64,000 nt of DNA from Clostridiales bacterium CCNA10 (GCA_003573975.1 AP018533.1:1364001-1428000), one strand, 5' to 3'; shown: positions 1-8,400, numbered from the stretch's first letter. Made by a program: numbers and translations. The notes: a model not told the origin generated them from the sequence alone.

Positions 1-408
1 GAGTACTGGCTCCGCTTTCCTCAGAAGCTGGCACAGTCCGCCCCGCTGCCACCGGAGGCGGCCCAGCAGCGGCTGGAGCAGCTCCGGAGCCGGAAAGGCC
101 CGGAGGAGACCGGGCCGGAGGAGGAGCGGGAGGAGGCTCCCGCTCCCGGCGGCCCCCCGGAGGACGGGGCTCCAGACCTGGAGCGGGTCCCGCGGGGGGA
201 GCAGCGCTCCCGCTTTACAGACGACCAGCTGACCCTGCTCCGGGCCATGGCGGGACGGAAGAAGACGAGTACCGCAGATGAGCTGGTGGAGGAGACCCAG
301 ATCCCGGCCCGCCGGGTGCTGTCCGCCCTCACCATGCTCCAGGTAGACGGAGCCGCCCGGGAGCACCCCGGGAAGCGGTTTTCCCCGCTGGTGGAGCTGG
401 AGGAGTGA
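1..408 (+). CDS. dprA: DNA-processing protein DprA, C-terminal part
   Basis: This frame is open from the first base to a TGA and encodes the last 135 residues of a DprA/Smf protein. The family binds single-stranded DNA and loads RecA during transformation. The opening EYWLRFPQ resembles the end of the Rossmann-like DprA core. It is followed by a Glu/Pro-rich linker (about residues 25-65) and a winged-helix domain (about 75-130) ending RFSPLVELEE. A dprA-topA order is common in Bacillota and supports the call. The 5' part lies outside the window. Confidence 0.82.
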   Translation, partial: EYWLRFPQKLAQSAPLPPEAAQQRLEQLRSRKGPEETGPEEEREEAPAPGGPPEDGAPDLERVPRGEQRSRFTDDQLTLLRAMAGRKKTSTADELVEETQIPARRVLSALTMLQVDGAAREHPGKRFSPLVELEE

Positions 409-445
409 GAGGCAGGCGGAGTTCTGTCCCAGTATTATTTCTTTC

Positions 446-462
446 ACGCGGCAGCGCCGCGT
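446..462 (+). terminator. GC-rich hairpin between dprA and topA
   Basis: A 7-bp perfect stem (ACGCGGC / GCCGCGT) with a 3-nt loop is followed by the T-rich run ttcatatttct. It could end dprA transcripts or attenuate read-through into topA. Confidence 0.4.
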
Positions 463-493
463 TTCATATTTCTAATTCGGAGGTCATTGCAGA

Positions 494-2899
494 ATGGCAT
501 CAAAAACTGATCTGGTGATCGTAGAGTCCCCGTCCAAGGCAAAGACCATCGGGAAGTACCTTGGTCCGGGCTATGAAGTGAAAGCGTCTATGGGCCACGT
601 CCGGGACCTGCCCAAGAGCAAGATGAGCGTGGACATCGAGGGCGGGTTCATCCCCAACTATCAGCCCATCAAAGGGAAGGAGGATGTGATCAGCGACCTG
701 AAAAAGGCGGCCAAAAAGAGCGACCGGGTCTATCTGGCCACCGACCCCGACCGGGAGGGAGAGGCCATTTCCTGGCATTTGAAGGAGCTGCTGGGCATCC
801 CCGATGACAAGACCTATCGGGTGACTTTCAATGAGATCACCAAAAAGGTGGTCAACGAGTCCATCGCCAGCCCCCGGGCCATCGACCAGAACCTGGTGGA
901 CGCCCAGCAGGCCCGGCGCATCCTGGACCGGATCGTGGGCTATGAGCTCTCCCCCCTGCTGTGGAAGAAGATCCGGCGGGGGCTGTCCGCCGGCCGGGTG
1001 CAGTCGGTTGCCACCCGCCTGGTCGTGGAGCGGGAGGAGGAGATCCGCGCCTTCCAGCCCCAGGAGTACTGGTCCATCCAGGCCGATCTGGGCCGGGTGC
1101 GCCCCAATCTGGGCGGGTTCCAGGCCATGTTCCACGGTCGGGAGAAGAAGATGGAGCTGCACAGCGAGGCGGAGGCGGACGCTGTGATCCAGGCGGTGTC
1201 GGGCCAGCCTTTCACTGTCTCCAAGGTGAAGCGGCAGGACAAGCTGCGCAACCCCGCGCCCCCCTTCACCACCTCCACCCTCCAGCAGGAGGCCTCCCGC
1301 AAGCTGAATATGACCCCCGCCCGCACCATGTCCATCGCCCAGCAGCTCTATGAGGGCGTGGACATCACTGGAGAGGGAACGGTGGGTCTGATCACCTATA
1401 TGCGTACCGACTCCCTCCGCCTGTCCGAGGAGGCCATTGCCGCGGCCAAGGGCTTTATCGAGCACCGCTACGGCCGGGAGTACTATCCTCCCCAGGCCCG
1501 CCACTACAAGTCCAAGGGCAACGCCCAGGACGCCCACGAGGCCATCCGGCCCTCCGATGTGAACCTGGTGCCGGAGGACATCAAGAAGGACCTGACCAGC
1601 GAGCAGTTCCGCCTCTATAAGCTGATCTGGAGCCGCTTCCTGGCCTGTCAGATGGCCAGCGCGGTGTATGACAGCGTCTCCATCGAGGCGCAGTCCGCCG
1701 GTTATACCTTCCGGGCCAGCCACTCGGAACTGAAGTTCTCCGGCTTTACCGCCGTCTATGAGGAGGGGCGGGACGACGAGGAGGAGGCTCCCCAGTCCCC
1801 TCTGCCCGATCTGCGGGAGGGGGAGCCCCTGGAGCTGAAGGAGACCCGGAAGGAGCAGCACTTCACCCAGCCCCCCGCCCGGTACTCCGAGGCCACCCTG
1901 ATCCGGGCCCTGGAGGAGAAGGGGATCGGACGCCCCTCCACCTACGCCCCCACCATCTCCACCATCCTCAATCGGGAGTATGTGGTGAAGGAGGGCCGGG
2001 CCCTCCGTCCCACACCGCTGGGAGAGGTGGTCACCGGCCTGATGAAGGATAAGTTCCAGGACATCGTGGACCCCACCTTCACTGCCCAGATGGAGGAAGA
2101 GCTGGACAAGGTGGAGGAGGGCAGCGTGGACTGGAAACGGGTGCTGTCCGAGTTTTATGAGGACTTTGAGGCGGAGCTCCACAAGGCGGAGCAGGAGCTG
2201 GACGGGGAGCGCATCAAGGTGCCGGACGAGGTCTCGGAGGAGATCTGCCCCCAGTGCGGCCGGAATCTGGTCATCAAGTCCGGCCGGTTCGGCCGGTTCC
2301 TGGCCTGCCCCGGCTGGCCGGAGTGCGACTTCACCATGCCCCTGGTGGTGGAGATGCCCGGCAAGTGCCCCAAGTGCGGCGGCCGCCTGCTCAAGCGCAC
2401 GGGGAAGAGCAAAAAGACCAATAAGCAGTACACCTATTACTGCTGTGAGCATCTCAACAGCAAGGACGAGGCCAGAAAGTGCGACTTTATGACCTGGGAC
2501 GTGCCGGTGAAGGACAACTGCCCGGAGTGCGGCTGGACCATGTTCAAGAAGTCCGGACGGGGCTTCAAGAAGCCCTTCTGCATCCACGAGGGCTGCCCCA
2601 ACTTCACCCCGGAGGAGAAGCGGGGCGGCTGGAAGAGAAAGACGGCGGATGACGCCGGGGAGGCGGGCAGCGAGTCCGGGACCGCCCCGGAGGAGAAGCA
2701 GCCCGAGGCGAAAAAGACCGCCGCCAAAAAGACGGCAGCCTCCAAGACCGGCGCCAAAAAGACCAGCACCGCCAAAAAGGCCGCGTCCAAGACGGCGGCT
2801 GAGAAAACTGCGGCGAAAAAGACCACCGCCAAAAAGACAGCGGCCAAGAAAACCGCCGCTAAAAAGGCGGAAGGGGAGAGCCCGGACGGAGAGGCGTGA
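494..2899 (+). CDS. topA: DNA topoisomerase I (type IA)
   Basis: An 801-residue type IA topoisomerase, which relaxes negatively supercoiled DNA through a 5'-phosphotyrosine intermediate. The Toprim domain (about 5-120) carries VIVESPSKAK and the acidic DPDREGE at 84-90. The catalytic Tyr is in GLITYMRTDS at about residue 302. Near 580-720 there are three zinc-ribbon segments with paired CxxC motifs. The last 80 or so residues are a repetitive Lys/Ala tail of KKTAA-type units, an unusual extension resembling histone H1-like tails. The ATG follows a cggagg Shine-Dalgarno with good spacing. Length and motifs are normal apart from the tail. Confidence 0.98.
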   Translation: MASKTDLVIVESPSKAKTIGKYLGPGYEVKASMGHVRDLPKSKMSVDIEGGFIPNYQPIKGKEDVISDLKKAAKKSDRVYLATDPDREGEAISWHLKELLGIPDDKTYRVTFNEITKKVVNESIASPRAIDQNLVDAQQARRILDRIVGYELSPLLWKKIRRGLSAGRVQSVATRLVVEREEEIRAFQPQEYWSIQADLGRVRPNLGGFQAMFHGREKKMELHSEAEADAVIQAVSGQPFTVSKVKRQDKLRNPAPPFTTSTLQQEASRKLNMTPARTMSIAQQLYEGVDITGEGTVGLITYMRTDSLRLSEEAIAAAKGFIEHRYGREYYPPQARHYKSKGNAQDAHEAIRPSDVNLVPEDIKKDLTSEQFRLYKLIWSRFLACQMASAVYDSVSIEAQSAGYTFRASHSELKFSGFTAVYEEGRDDEEEAPQSPLPDLREGEPLELKETRKEQHFTQPPARYSEATLIRALEEKGIGRPSTYAPTISTILNREYVVKEGRALRPTPLGEVVTGLMKDKFQDIVDPTFTAQMEEELDKVEEGSVDWKRVLSEFYEDFEAELHKAEQELDGERIKVPDEVSEEICPQCGRNLVIKSGRFGRFLACPGWPECDFTMPLVVEMPGKCPKCGGRLLKRTGKSKKTNKQYTYYCCEHLNSKDEARKCDFMTWDVPVKDNCPECGWTMFKKSGRGFKKPFCIHEGCPNFTPEEKRGGWKRKTADDAGEAGSESGTAPEEKQPEAKKTAAKKTAASKTGAKKTSTAKKAASKTAAEKTAAKKTTAKKTAAKKTAAKKAEGESPDGEA

Positions 2900-2917
2900 G
2901 CGTGGACCCGCCCTGCC

Positions 2918-3181
2918 CTACGCCAGGGCGGACCGGTACAGCTCCCGGCACAGGCTGAGGGAGGCTTGAAAGACGGCCTCCCGCTCCGCCCCGTGCTGGA
3001 GCGCCCGCTCCCGGAGGAGGTCATCCAGAATGATGCAGGCTTCCGGGGAGAGGGCGGCCCGCAGGGCGGCCTCCTTCTCGTCGGAGAAGCGGCGGCAGTC
3101 CGGATATTCCGGCATGAGGGCCAGAAAGGCTTCTGAGTGCTCCAGGACGTACTGATAGAGGACACTGGACAGACGGGTCAT
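2918..3181 (-). CDS. Small helical protein (DUF6809-like), divergent from an XRE regulator
   Basis: An 87-residue, predicted mostly helical protein without signal or membrane segments, starting at an ATG behind ggggtggttct. I do not know its function. The pattern (N-terminal LYQYVLE, an acidic FSDEKEA middle, then a LCRELYRS C-terminus) resembles small Bacillota proteins annotated as DUF6809; that assignment is tentative. It shares a palindrome-containing intergenic region with the XRE gene on the other strand. A decayed relative sits beside a second XRE gene about 2.7 kb away, which suggests the two genes travel as a module. Confidence 0.6.
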   Translation of the reverse strand: MTRLSSVLYQYVLEHSEAFLALMPEYPDCRRFSDEKEAALRAALSPEACIILDDLLRERALQHGAEREAVFQASLSLCRELYRSALA

Positions 3182-3194
3182 AGAACCACCCCAA

Positions 3195-3240
3195 ACATGT
3201 ATAATTTATACATGTTATAACACGAATAAATTATACATGT
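3195..3240. promoter_or_regulatory. Operator: palindrome plus extra half-site for the XRE regulator
   Basis: A perfect 10+1+10 palindrome (ACATGTATAA t TTATACATGT, 3195-3215) is followed by a third identical half-site TTATACATGT at 3231-3240. It lies between the divergent small-protein and XRE genes and is probably bound by the XRE protein. The region is far more AT-rich than its surroundings. Confidence 0.65.
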
Positions 3241-3258
3241 CAAGAGGTGAGCCGTAAA

Positions 3259-3462
3259 TTGCTTGGAGATCGTTTGCGTGTGCTGAGAAAAGAACGCAAG
3301 GTGAGCCAAAAGGAGTTGGCCGAATATCTGGGGATCAGTATTCGGGGCTATCAATTCTATGAGAGCGAGGATAACGAGCCCAACATCAAAATGCTGATCG
3401 CTCTGGCCGATTTTTACGGCGTCACCATCGACTATCTGGTGGGGCGGACAGACGAGCGGTGA
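3259..3462 (+). CDS. XRE-family transcriptional regulator
   Basis: A 67-residue protein that is essentially one Cro/CI helix-turn-helix: LRKERKVSQKELAEYLG forms helices 1-2, followed by a recognition helix and the usual LADFYGVTIDYLVGRTD ending. I choose the TTG start because agaggtga lies 8 bases upstream. A GTG four codons earlier (3247) overlaps that Shine-Dalgarno. It probably represses itself and the divergent small gene through the palindromes between them. Confidence 0.82.
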   Translation: MLGDRLRVLRKERKVSQKELAEYLGISIRGYQFYESEDNEPNIKMLIALADFYGVTIDYLVGRTDER

Positions 3463-3506
3463 CGCGCCGCGAAACACACAAGGAAAATCAGAATCAGGAG
3501 GGACCC

Positions 3507-4811
3507 ATGGAACCTGTAATTGTGATCGGAGCGGGCCTGGCGGGCAGCGAGGCCGCCTGGCAGCTGGCCCGGCGGGGGATCCCCGTGACGCTTCGGGAGA
3601 TGAAACCCCAAAAGATGACCCCGGCCCACCACAGCCCGTCCTTCGGCGAGCTGGTGTGCTCCAACTCCCTGCGCTCCGACCAGCTGGAGAACGCGGTGGG
3701 GCTGCTGAAGGAGGAACTGCGCCGCTGCGGCTCCCTCATCATGGCCTGCGCGGACGCCCACCGGGTGGAGGCGGGCGGCGCGCTGGCAGTGGACCGCCAT
3801 GCCTTCTCCGAAGCCATTACGGAGAAGATCCGGAGCCACCCCAAGATCACTGTGGTGGAGGGGGAGGTCACAGACCTTCCGGCGGAGGGACAGGTCATCG
3901 TGGCCAGCGGGCCGCTGACCTCCGACCCACTGGCGGAGGCCATCGCCCGGCGCTATCCTCAGAACGGCTATCTGCACTTCTTTGACGCGGCGGCCCCGCT
4001 GGTCACCTTTGACAGCGTGGACATGGAGAGCGCCTGGTTTGCCTCCCGGTATGACCGGGGGACGCCGGACTACATCAACTGCCCCATGACGGAGGAGGAG
4101 TACCAGAGCTTCTGGGAGGCTCTGACCACCGCCCAGGAGGCGGAGGTCCATGGCTTTGAGGACGCCGGGGTCTTTGAGGGCTGTATGCCTGTGGAGGTGA
4201 TGGCCCGCCGGGGGCGGGATACCCTGTGCTACGGACCGCTGAAGCCGGTGGGACTGAAGGACCCCAAGACCGGACGGGAGCCCTCTGCCGTGGTGCAGCT
4301 GCGCAAGGACAACGCCCAGGGGACCATTTACAACATCGTGGGCTTCCAGACCCACCTGAAATGGCCGGAGCAGAAGCGGGTGTTCTCCATGATCCCCGCC
4401 CTGCGGAATGCGGAGTATGTGCGCTATGGGGTGATGCACCGGAACACTTTCCTGGACTCCCCCCGGCTGCTGAACCGCTATTTCCGGGTGCGGACAGAGC
4501 CCCGCATCCGCTTTGCCGGGCAGGTCACCGGGGTGGAGGGCTATGTGGAGTCCACGGCCTCCGGCTGCCTGGCGGCCCTGGAGCTGGCCCGGGAGCTGGA
4601 GGGAAAGAGTCCCATCGATTTTCCCCGGGAGACCGCCATGGGGGCGCTGGCCCTTTACATCAGCGACCCAAGTGTGGTAAACTTTCAACCGATGAACGTG
4701 AACTTCGGCCTGATCCCCCCGCTGGGCTATCGGGTCAAAGGCAAGCGGAACAAAAATGCGGAACTGTCCAAGCGGGCCCTGGAGGCCCTGGGACAGCTGG
4801 ATCTGGAGTGA
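3507..4811 (+). CDS. trmFO: FADH2/folate-dependent tRNA (uracil-54-C5)-methyltransferase TrmFO
   Basis: A 434-residue flavoprotein that makes ribothymidine at position 54 of the tRNA T-loop using methylenetetrahydrofolate and FADH2. The N-terminal dinucleotide-binding motif is VIGAGLAGSEAA. Family-typical segments include FGELVCSNSLRS, the cysteine-containing NCPMTEEEY and FAGQVTGVEGYVES. The start is the ATG after caggaggga. The last 22 codons and stop are duplicated about 230 bp downstream as part of a direct repeat. The topA-trmFO order is common in Bacillota. Confidence 0.97.
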   Translation: MEPVIVIGAGLAGSEAAWQLARRGIPVTLREMKPQKMTPAHHSPSFGELVCSNSLRSDQLENAVGLLKEELRRCGSLIMACADAHRVEAGGALAVDRHAFSEAITEKIRSHPKITVVEGEVTDLPAEGQVIVASGPLTSDPLAEAIARRYPQNGYLHFFDAAAPLVTFDSVDMESAWFASRYDRGTPDYINCPMTEEEYQSFWEALTTAQEAEVHGFEDAGVFEGCMPVEVMARRGRDTLCYGPLKPVGLKDPKTGREPSAVVQLRKDNAQGTIYNIVGFQTHLKWPEQKRVFSMIPALRNAEYVRYGVMHRNTFLDSPRLLNRYFRVRTEPRIRFAGQVTGVEGYVESTASGCLAALELARELEGKSPIDFPRETAMGALALYISDPSVVNFQPMNVNFGLIPPLGYRVKGKRNKNAELSKRALEALGQLDLE

Positions 4812-5121
4812 GCGGGCGGCTCCGCTTGCCTTTGGGCGCGTAAGCGCCCCGCCGCCGTGCGACGTCCAAGCGTCCGGCGGAGCCGGACCTTGCCGGAGGG
4901 CGGATTCACTCCGCCCGAGGATGTGGAAGAAACCGGGTCCCCGGAAGCGTGGAACACACGCTTCCGGGAGAAAAGCGGAACAAAAATGCGGAACTGTCCA
5001 AGCGGGCCCTGGAGGCCCTGGGACAGCTGGATCTGGAGTGAGCGGGCGGCTCCGCTTGCCTTTGGGCGCGTAAGCGCCCCGCCGCCGTGCGGCGTCCAAG
5101 CGTCCGGCGGAGCCAGACCTT
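4743..5121 (+). repeat. 149-bp direct repeat duplicating the 3' end of trmFO
   Basis: 4743-4891 and 4973-5121 match at 147 of 149 positions (differences at 4862/5092 and 4885/5115), with a 230-bp offset. The unit carries the last 22 codons and stop of trmFO plus 80 bp of downstream sequence that includes a gggcgc/gcgccc hairpin. The 81-bp spacer holds a perfect 11-bp stem-loop (4941-4967). The second copy encodes only an orphan C-terminal tail. Confidence 0.93.
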
Positions 5122-5616
5122 TGGGGCGGGGAGTTTCGCCGCCCCGGCGGCGAGTTTCTTTCCCGGCGATGGGAAAGAAACCAAAGGATCGCCGGGGACG
5201 CGGCCGATGGACTACGGCTCCGCTTTGCTCCGTCTAGGTCCATAGGACCGCTTTCCCCGGACCCCATTACGGAGGACGCGTACCTGTCAGGTTTTACAAT
5301 GGTTCCGGCGCGCGAAGCCTGAGTGATGGTCAGCGTTTCCTCCCGGCCCACTGGGGCCTGGTTTTCCCAAAATTGCGGACGGTGCGGTTTCCCTTCTGCG
5401 CCTGGCTTTGCCGGGGGAACGCGCCCGGTGCGTGTATCGCCGCAGGGACGGCCCTTGCGGCCGCCTGGGGCTCCTGGTGCGAATTCTGGTGGAGTCTCCA
5501 GGGACTCTCCTACCTAAGTATGGGGGGATTGATTGCGGTCCGTAGGGGAGGGGCTTGCCCCTCCCGCCGTCCCTGAGCCGCCCACAGGCGGCGAAACCTC
5601 TGTCAGAAAGGGGCGC
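4812..5616. other. Repeat- and hairpin-rich region without a convincing gene
   Basis: About 0.8 kb without a credible coding sequence. Besides the trmFO-tail repeat it has a perfect 11-bp stem-loop (GTTTCTTTCCC / GGGAAAGAAAC, 5154-5181) and several short GC-rich inverted repeats. Open frames here are low-complexity Arg/Pro/Gly translations without ribosome-binding sites. It looks like a deposit of intergenic repeats. Confidence 0.6.
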
Positions 5617-5841
5617 TTACCCCCGCAGGGTCCATTGAATCAGTGAAGCCCCAAGGCGAAAGCCGTGGGTAAAGGAGATCTGGTTTGCAGTGTTCAGCAA
5701 GGAAAAGAGGGCGGGGGAGAGCTCCTGGGTCCCAAGCTCGGCCAGCACCCGGGCCATGCTCTCCTGATAGACCGGGTCGGAGTCGAAGTCCAGGTGGGCG
5801 TGGTCGATTTCGTAGTAATAGAGGGTTTTGAAGTTCTGGAA
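5617..5841 (-). pseudogene. 5'-truncated relative of the small helical (DUF6809-like) protein
   Basis: The minus strand has a 74-codon open frame ending in TAA and including YYYEIDHAHLDFDSDP and FRLGASLIQWTLRG, in the style of the 87-residue protein encoded at 2918-3181. An in-frame TGA lies immediately upstream of its first codon and no start codon precedes the conserved part, so the 5' end is lost. It sits where that partner gene would be expected, divergent from an XRE gene. Confidence 0.6.
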
Positions 5842-5869
5842 TCATATTGACACCACCAATATATTTGAA

Positions 5870-5890
5870 TTAGCGATATAATATCGCTAA
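5870..5890. promoter_or_regulatory. Operator palindrome upstream of second XRE gene
   Basis: A perfect 10+1+10 palindrome, TTAGCGATAT a ATATCGCTAA, lies in the AT-rich gap between the pseudogene and the XRE gene. Its size and symmetry match the 3195 operator but its sequence differs, as expected for a repressor of different specificity. Confidence 0.6.
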
Positions 5891-5918
5891 AACAAATATT
5901 AAGTCAAGAGGAGGCCCC

Positions 5919-6170
5919 ATGTATCATAAGGATATTTTCTGTATGCGGGTCAAAAAGCTGCGAAAAAATACAAAAGAACAGCAGAAGGATTTAGCAGAGG
6001 CCATCGGAGTATCGCAGGCGGCGATCAGTGATATTGAAAATGGCCGTCGGACGACTTCGTTTGAGAACTTGGCTTCGATATGTACCCATTACAACGTCTC
6101 AGCGGACTATCTCCTGGGTTTGATCGACGAGCCCAGGACTTTGACACCGCCGAAGAAAGAAGGAACTTGA
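5919..6170 (+). CDS. XRE-family transcriptional regulator
   Basis: An 83-residue single helix-turn-helix protein: VKKLRKNTKEQQKDLAEAIG, then VSQAAISDIENGRR as recognition helix, and the conserved NVSADYLLGL near the end. The ATG follows aagaggagg. Only one base separates its stop from the plsX ATG, so the two are probably co-transcribed, giving plsX a possible link to this repressor. The divergent partner gene is a remnant. Confidence 0.83.
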   Translation: MYHKDIFCMRVKKLRKNTKEQQKDLAEAIGVSQAAISDIENGRRTTSFENLASICTHYNVSADYLLGLIDEPRTLTPPKKEGT

Positions 6171-6171
6171 C

Positions 6172-7203
6172 ATGAAAATCATCGTGGACGCCATGGGCGG
6201 GGACAACGCCCCTCAGGCGCCGGTCATGGGCGCCATCCAGGCAAACAAGGAGTATGGGGTGGGCATCACCCTGGTGGGCCGGGGCGAGGACATCCTGAAG
6301 GTTCTGGAGGAAAACGGCATCCGGGAGCTGCCCGCCGGGGTGGAGATCGCCCACGCCTCTGAGGTGGTGGAGATCTGCGACAACCCGGCCACGGCCTTCC
6401 GGGAGAAGAAGGACTCCTCCCTGACAGTGGGGCTGAACCTGCTCAAGGCGGGGGAGGGGGACGCTTTTGTGTCCGCCGGCTCCACCGGCGCCCTGCTGGG
6501 CGCGGCCACCCTGCTGATCAAGCGGATCCGGGGGATCCGTCGGGCCGCGCTGGCCCCGGTGGTGCCCACCGGAAACGGAGGCGCAGTGCTGATCGACGCG
6601 GGGGCCAACGTGAAATGTCCGCCGGAGTATCTGATCCAGTTCGCCTATATGGGCTCCTACTACGCCGAGCACGTCCTGGGCCGTCCTCAGCCCAAGGTTG
6701 GACTGCTGAATATCGGGGTGGAGCCCTCTAAGGGCACGGAGCTCCAGACCACAGTGTACCCTCTGCTGAAACAGGCGGGGGAGGAGGGCCGCATCTGCTT
6801 CGTGGGCAACATCGAGGCCCGGGAAGCGGTGGAGGGCGCGGTGGATGTCATCGTGGCCGACGGCTATTCAGGAAATATTTTTCTGAAAACCATGGAGGGG
6901 ACCGGCCTGTTCCTCGCCAAGGAGATCAAGGGTATTTTTGTGAAAAATCTGATGACCAAGCTGGCTGCGGCCCTGGTCTCCGACGGGCTGAAGAAGTTCA
7001 AGAAGCTGATGAGCTCCAGCGAGGTGGGCGGGACCGCCCTGCTGGGTATCTCCAAGCCGGTGATCAAGGCCCACGGCTCTTCCGACGCCTATGCCATCAA
7101 AAACGCCATCCGCCAGGCCAATCAATTTGCCTCCTCCGGGATCATTGGGAATATCTCGGACAACATCGACCTGATGCGGCTGGACGCCCCGGAGGCAGAA
7201 TAA
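6172..7203 (+). CDS. plsX: Phosphate acyltransferase PlsX
   Basis: A 343-residue PlsX, converting acyl-ACP and phosphate to acyl-phosphate for the first step of phosphatidic acid synthesis. The N-terminal MKIIVDAMGGDNAP is the family hallmark. The glycine-rich FVSAGSTGALL and ADGYSGNIFLKTMEG segments are also typical. It is followed by acpP and rnc, the classical fatty-acid/rnc neighbourhood of Bacillota. acpP nevertheless has its own promoter. Confidence 0.97.
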   Translation: MKIIVDAMGGDNAPQAPVMGAIQANKEYGVGITLVGRGEDILKVLEENGIRELPAGVEIAHASEVVEICDNPATAFREKKDSSLTVGLNLLKAGEGDAFVSAGSTGALLGAATLLIKRIRGIRRAALAPVVPTGNGGAVLIDAGANVKCPPEYLIQFAYMGSYYAEHVLGRPQPKVGLLNIGVEPSKGTELQTTVYPLLKQAGEEGRICFVGNIEAREAVEGAVDVIVADGYSGNIFLKTMEGTGLFLAKEIKGIFVKNLMTKLAAALVSDGLKKFKKLMSSSEVGGTALLGISKPVIKAHGSSDAYAIKNAIRQANQFASSGIIGNISDNIDLMRLDAPEAE

Positions 7204-7242
7204 TAATTTTCCGGTGAATACACAGAAATTCCCGATTCCCTA

Positions 7243-7271
7243 TTGACAGGCAGGTAGTTTCTGCATATAGT
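7243..7271 (+). promoter_or_regulatory. Sigma-A-type promoter for acpP
   Basis: TTGACA, 17-bp spacer, TATAGT, about 45 bp upstream of the acpP start. This near-consensus promoter would allow high acpP expression independent of plsX. Confidence 0.8.
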
Positions 7272-7316
7272 AGGGAAAGAAACTATGCTGGAGCACAGCA
7301 AAAGGAGCAGTCAGCT

Positions 7317-7550
7317 ATGATTTTTGAAAAGGTATGCGCACTGATCGCGGAGCAGTTCAATGTGGATGCGGATTCCATTACCATGGATACCTCCTTTGAA
7401 GATGATCTGAACGCGGATTCTGTGGACATTGTGGATCTGTCCATGGCATTGGAGGAGGAATTTGATATTGACGAACTGACCGAGGAGGAAGCTGCCTCCA
7501 TCAAGTCGGTGGGTGATCTGGTCCGGTTCCTCCAGAACAAGATCGACTGA
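7317..7550 (+). CDS. acpP: Acyl carrier protein
   Basis: A 77-residue acidic carrier protein for fatty acid synthesis. The phosphopantetheine attachment Ser is at about residue 35 in [11 protein letters not shown]; the usual motif is DSLD, so Val replaces Leu. A four-helix carrier fold is expected. The ATG follows aaaggagca. It has its own strong promoter and a downstream hairpin, so it can be expressed as a short message between plsX and rnc. Confidence 0.95.
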   Translation: MIFEKVCALIAEQFNVDADSITMDTSFEDDLNADSVDIVDLSMALEEEFDIDELTEEEAASIKSVGDLVRFLQNKID

Positions 7551-7567
7551 TCCAAACGACATACATC

Positions 7568-7597
7568 GCAAAACTCCGCCAACCGGCGGAGTTTTGC
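7568..7597 (+). terminator. Hairpin after acpP
   Basis: A perfect 13-bp stem (GCAAAACTCCGCC / GGCGGAGTTTTGC) with an aacc loop. The U-tract is internal to the stem, so termination may be partial, with read-through to rnc. Confidence 0.65.
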
Positions 7598-7632
7598 TTG
7601 CCTGTCGAACCAAAGAATGAGGAGTGGTTCTG

Positions 7633-8304
7633 ATGACCACGTTGGAAGAAAAGCTGGGCTATGAATTCCGGGACCCGGCCCTGCTGGAAAATGCGCTGAC
7701 CCACAGCTCCTGCGCCAATGAGAGCCGGGGCAGGCGTCAGAGCAACGAGCGGCTGGAGTTCCTGGGCGATTCGATTTTGGGTATGGTGGTGGCCGACCAC
7801 CTGTACCGCAACCACCCGGATCTGCCCGAAGGGGAGCTGACCCGGACCCGGGCGGCCCTGGTGTGTGAGGACAGCCTGGTGGAGGTGGCGGAGGCGCTGC
7901 ATCTGGGCGAGTATCTGCACCTGGGCAAGGGGGAGGAGGCCGGCGGCGGCCGGAAGCGTCCCTCCATCCAGGCGGACGCCGTGGAGGCGGTGCTGGCTGC
8001 GGTCTATTTGGACGGCGGGATCGGCTCGGCCCGGAAGATCGTACAGCAGTATATCCTCTGCCGGGAGGTGGAGGGGCTGACCAGCCCCCGGGACTATAAG
8101 ACCGCCCTTCAGGAGCTGGTGCAGCGGGAGAGCGGCCAGGTTTTAAAGTACCGCCTGACCGGCGAGGAGGGCCCCGACCATGACAAGCGCTTCTTTGTAG
8201 AGGTGGATCTGAACGGGGAAGTGGCCGGCCGCGGCAAGGGACACAGCAAAAAAGAGGCCGAGCAGATGGCGGCCAAGGCTGCAATCGCCAAGTTGAAGGG
8301 ATAA
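7633..8304 (+). CDS. rnc: Ribonuclease III
   Basis: A 223-residue double-strand-specific endonuclease that processes rRNA precursors and structured mRNAs. The catalytic signature ERLEFLGDS lies at about 39-47, with the second acidic cluster in IQADAVEAVLAAVYLDGG. The C-terminal dsRNA-binding domain (about 150-223) has GKGHSKKEAEQMAAKAA. I take the ATG 9 bases after aggag; an in-frame GTG three codons earlier overlaps that site. Full length. Confidence 0.97.
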   Translation: MTTLEEKLGYEFRDPALLENALTHSSCANESRGRRQSNERLEFLGDSILGMVVADHLYRNHPDLPEGELTRTRAALVCEDSLVEVAEALHLGEYLHLGKGEEAGGGRKRPSIQADAVEAVLAAVYLDGGIGSARKIVQQYILCREVEGLTSPRDYKTALQELVQRESGQVLKYRLTGEEGPDHDKRFFVEVDLNGEVAGRGKGHSKKEAEQMAAKAAIAKLKG

Positions 8305-8369
8305 GGCGGAGGAGTGCTCCGTCTGTCCCAGGCTACTTTCTGCGCGAAACATAGGAACGTAGAGCTGAA

Positions 8370-8400
8370 AGGACCTCCGGCCATAGCCGGAGGTCCTTTT
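8370..8400 (+). terminator. Intrinsic terminator after rnc
   Basis: A 12-bp perfect stem (AGGACCTCCGGC / GCCGGAGGTCCT) with a 4-nt loop followed by TTT. Confidence 0.85.

Noticed and set aside
500-2587. A 695-codon open frame antisense to topA
   Set aside because: It mirrors the GC-rich codons of topA, has Leu/Gly/His-rich low-complexity composition and no RBS or homology.
4857-5237. Possible small gene in the repeat region after trmFO
   Set aside because: It reads across the duplicated segment, is rich in Arg/Pro/Ser, and has no Shine-Dalgarno.
3432-5351. A 639-codon minus-strand open frame over trmFO
   Set aside because: Shadow of trmFO extended through the downstream repeats; Arg/Pro-rich with internal duplication caused by the direct repeat.
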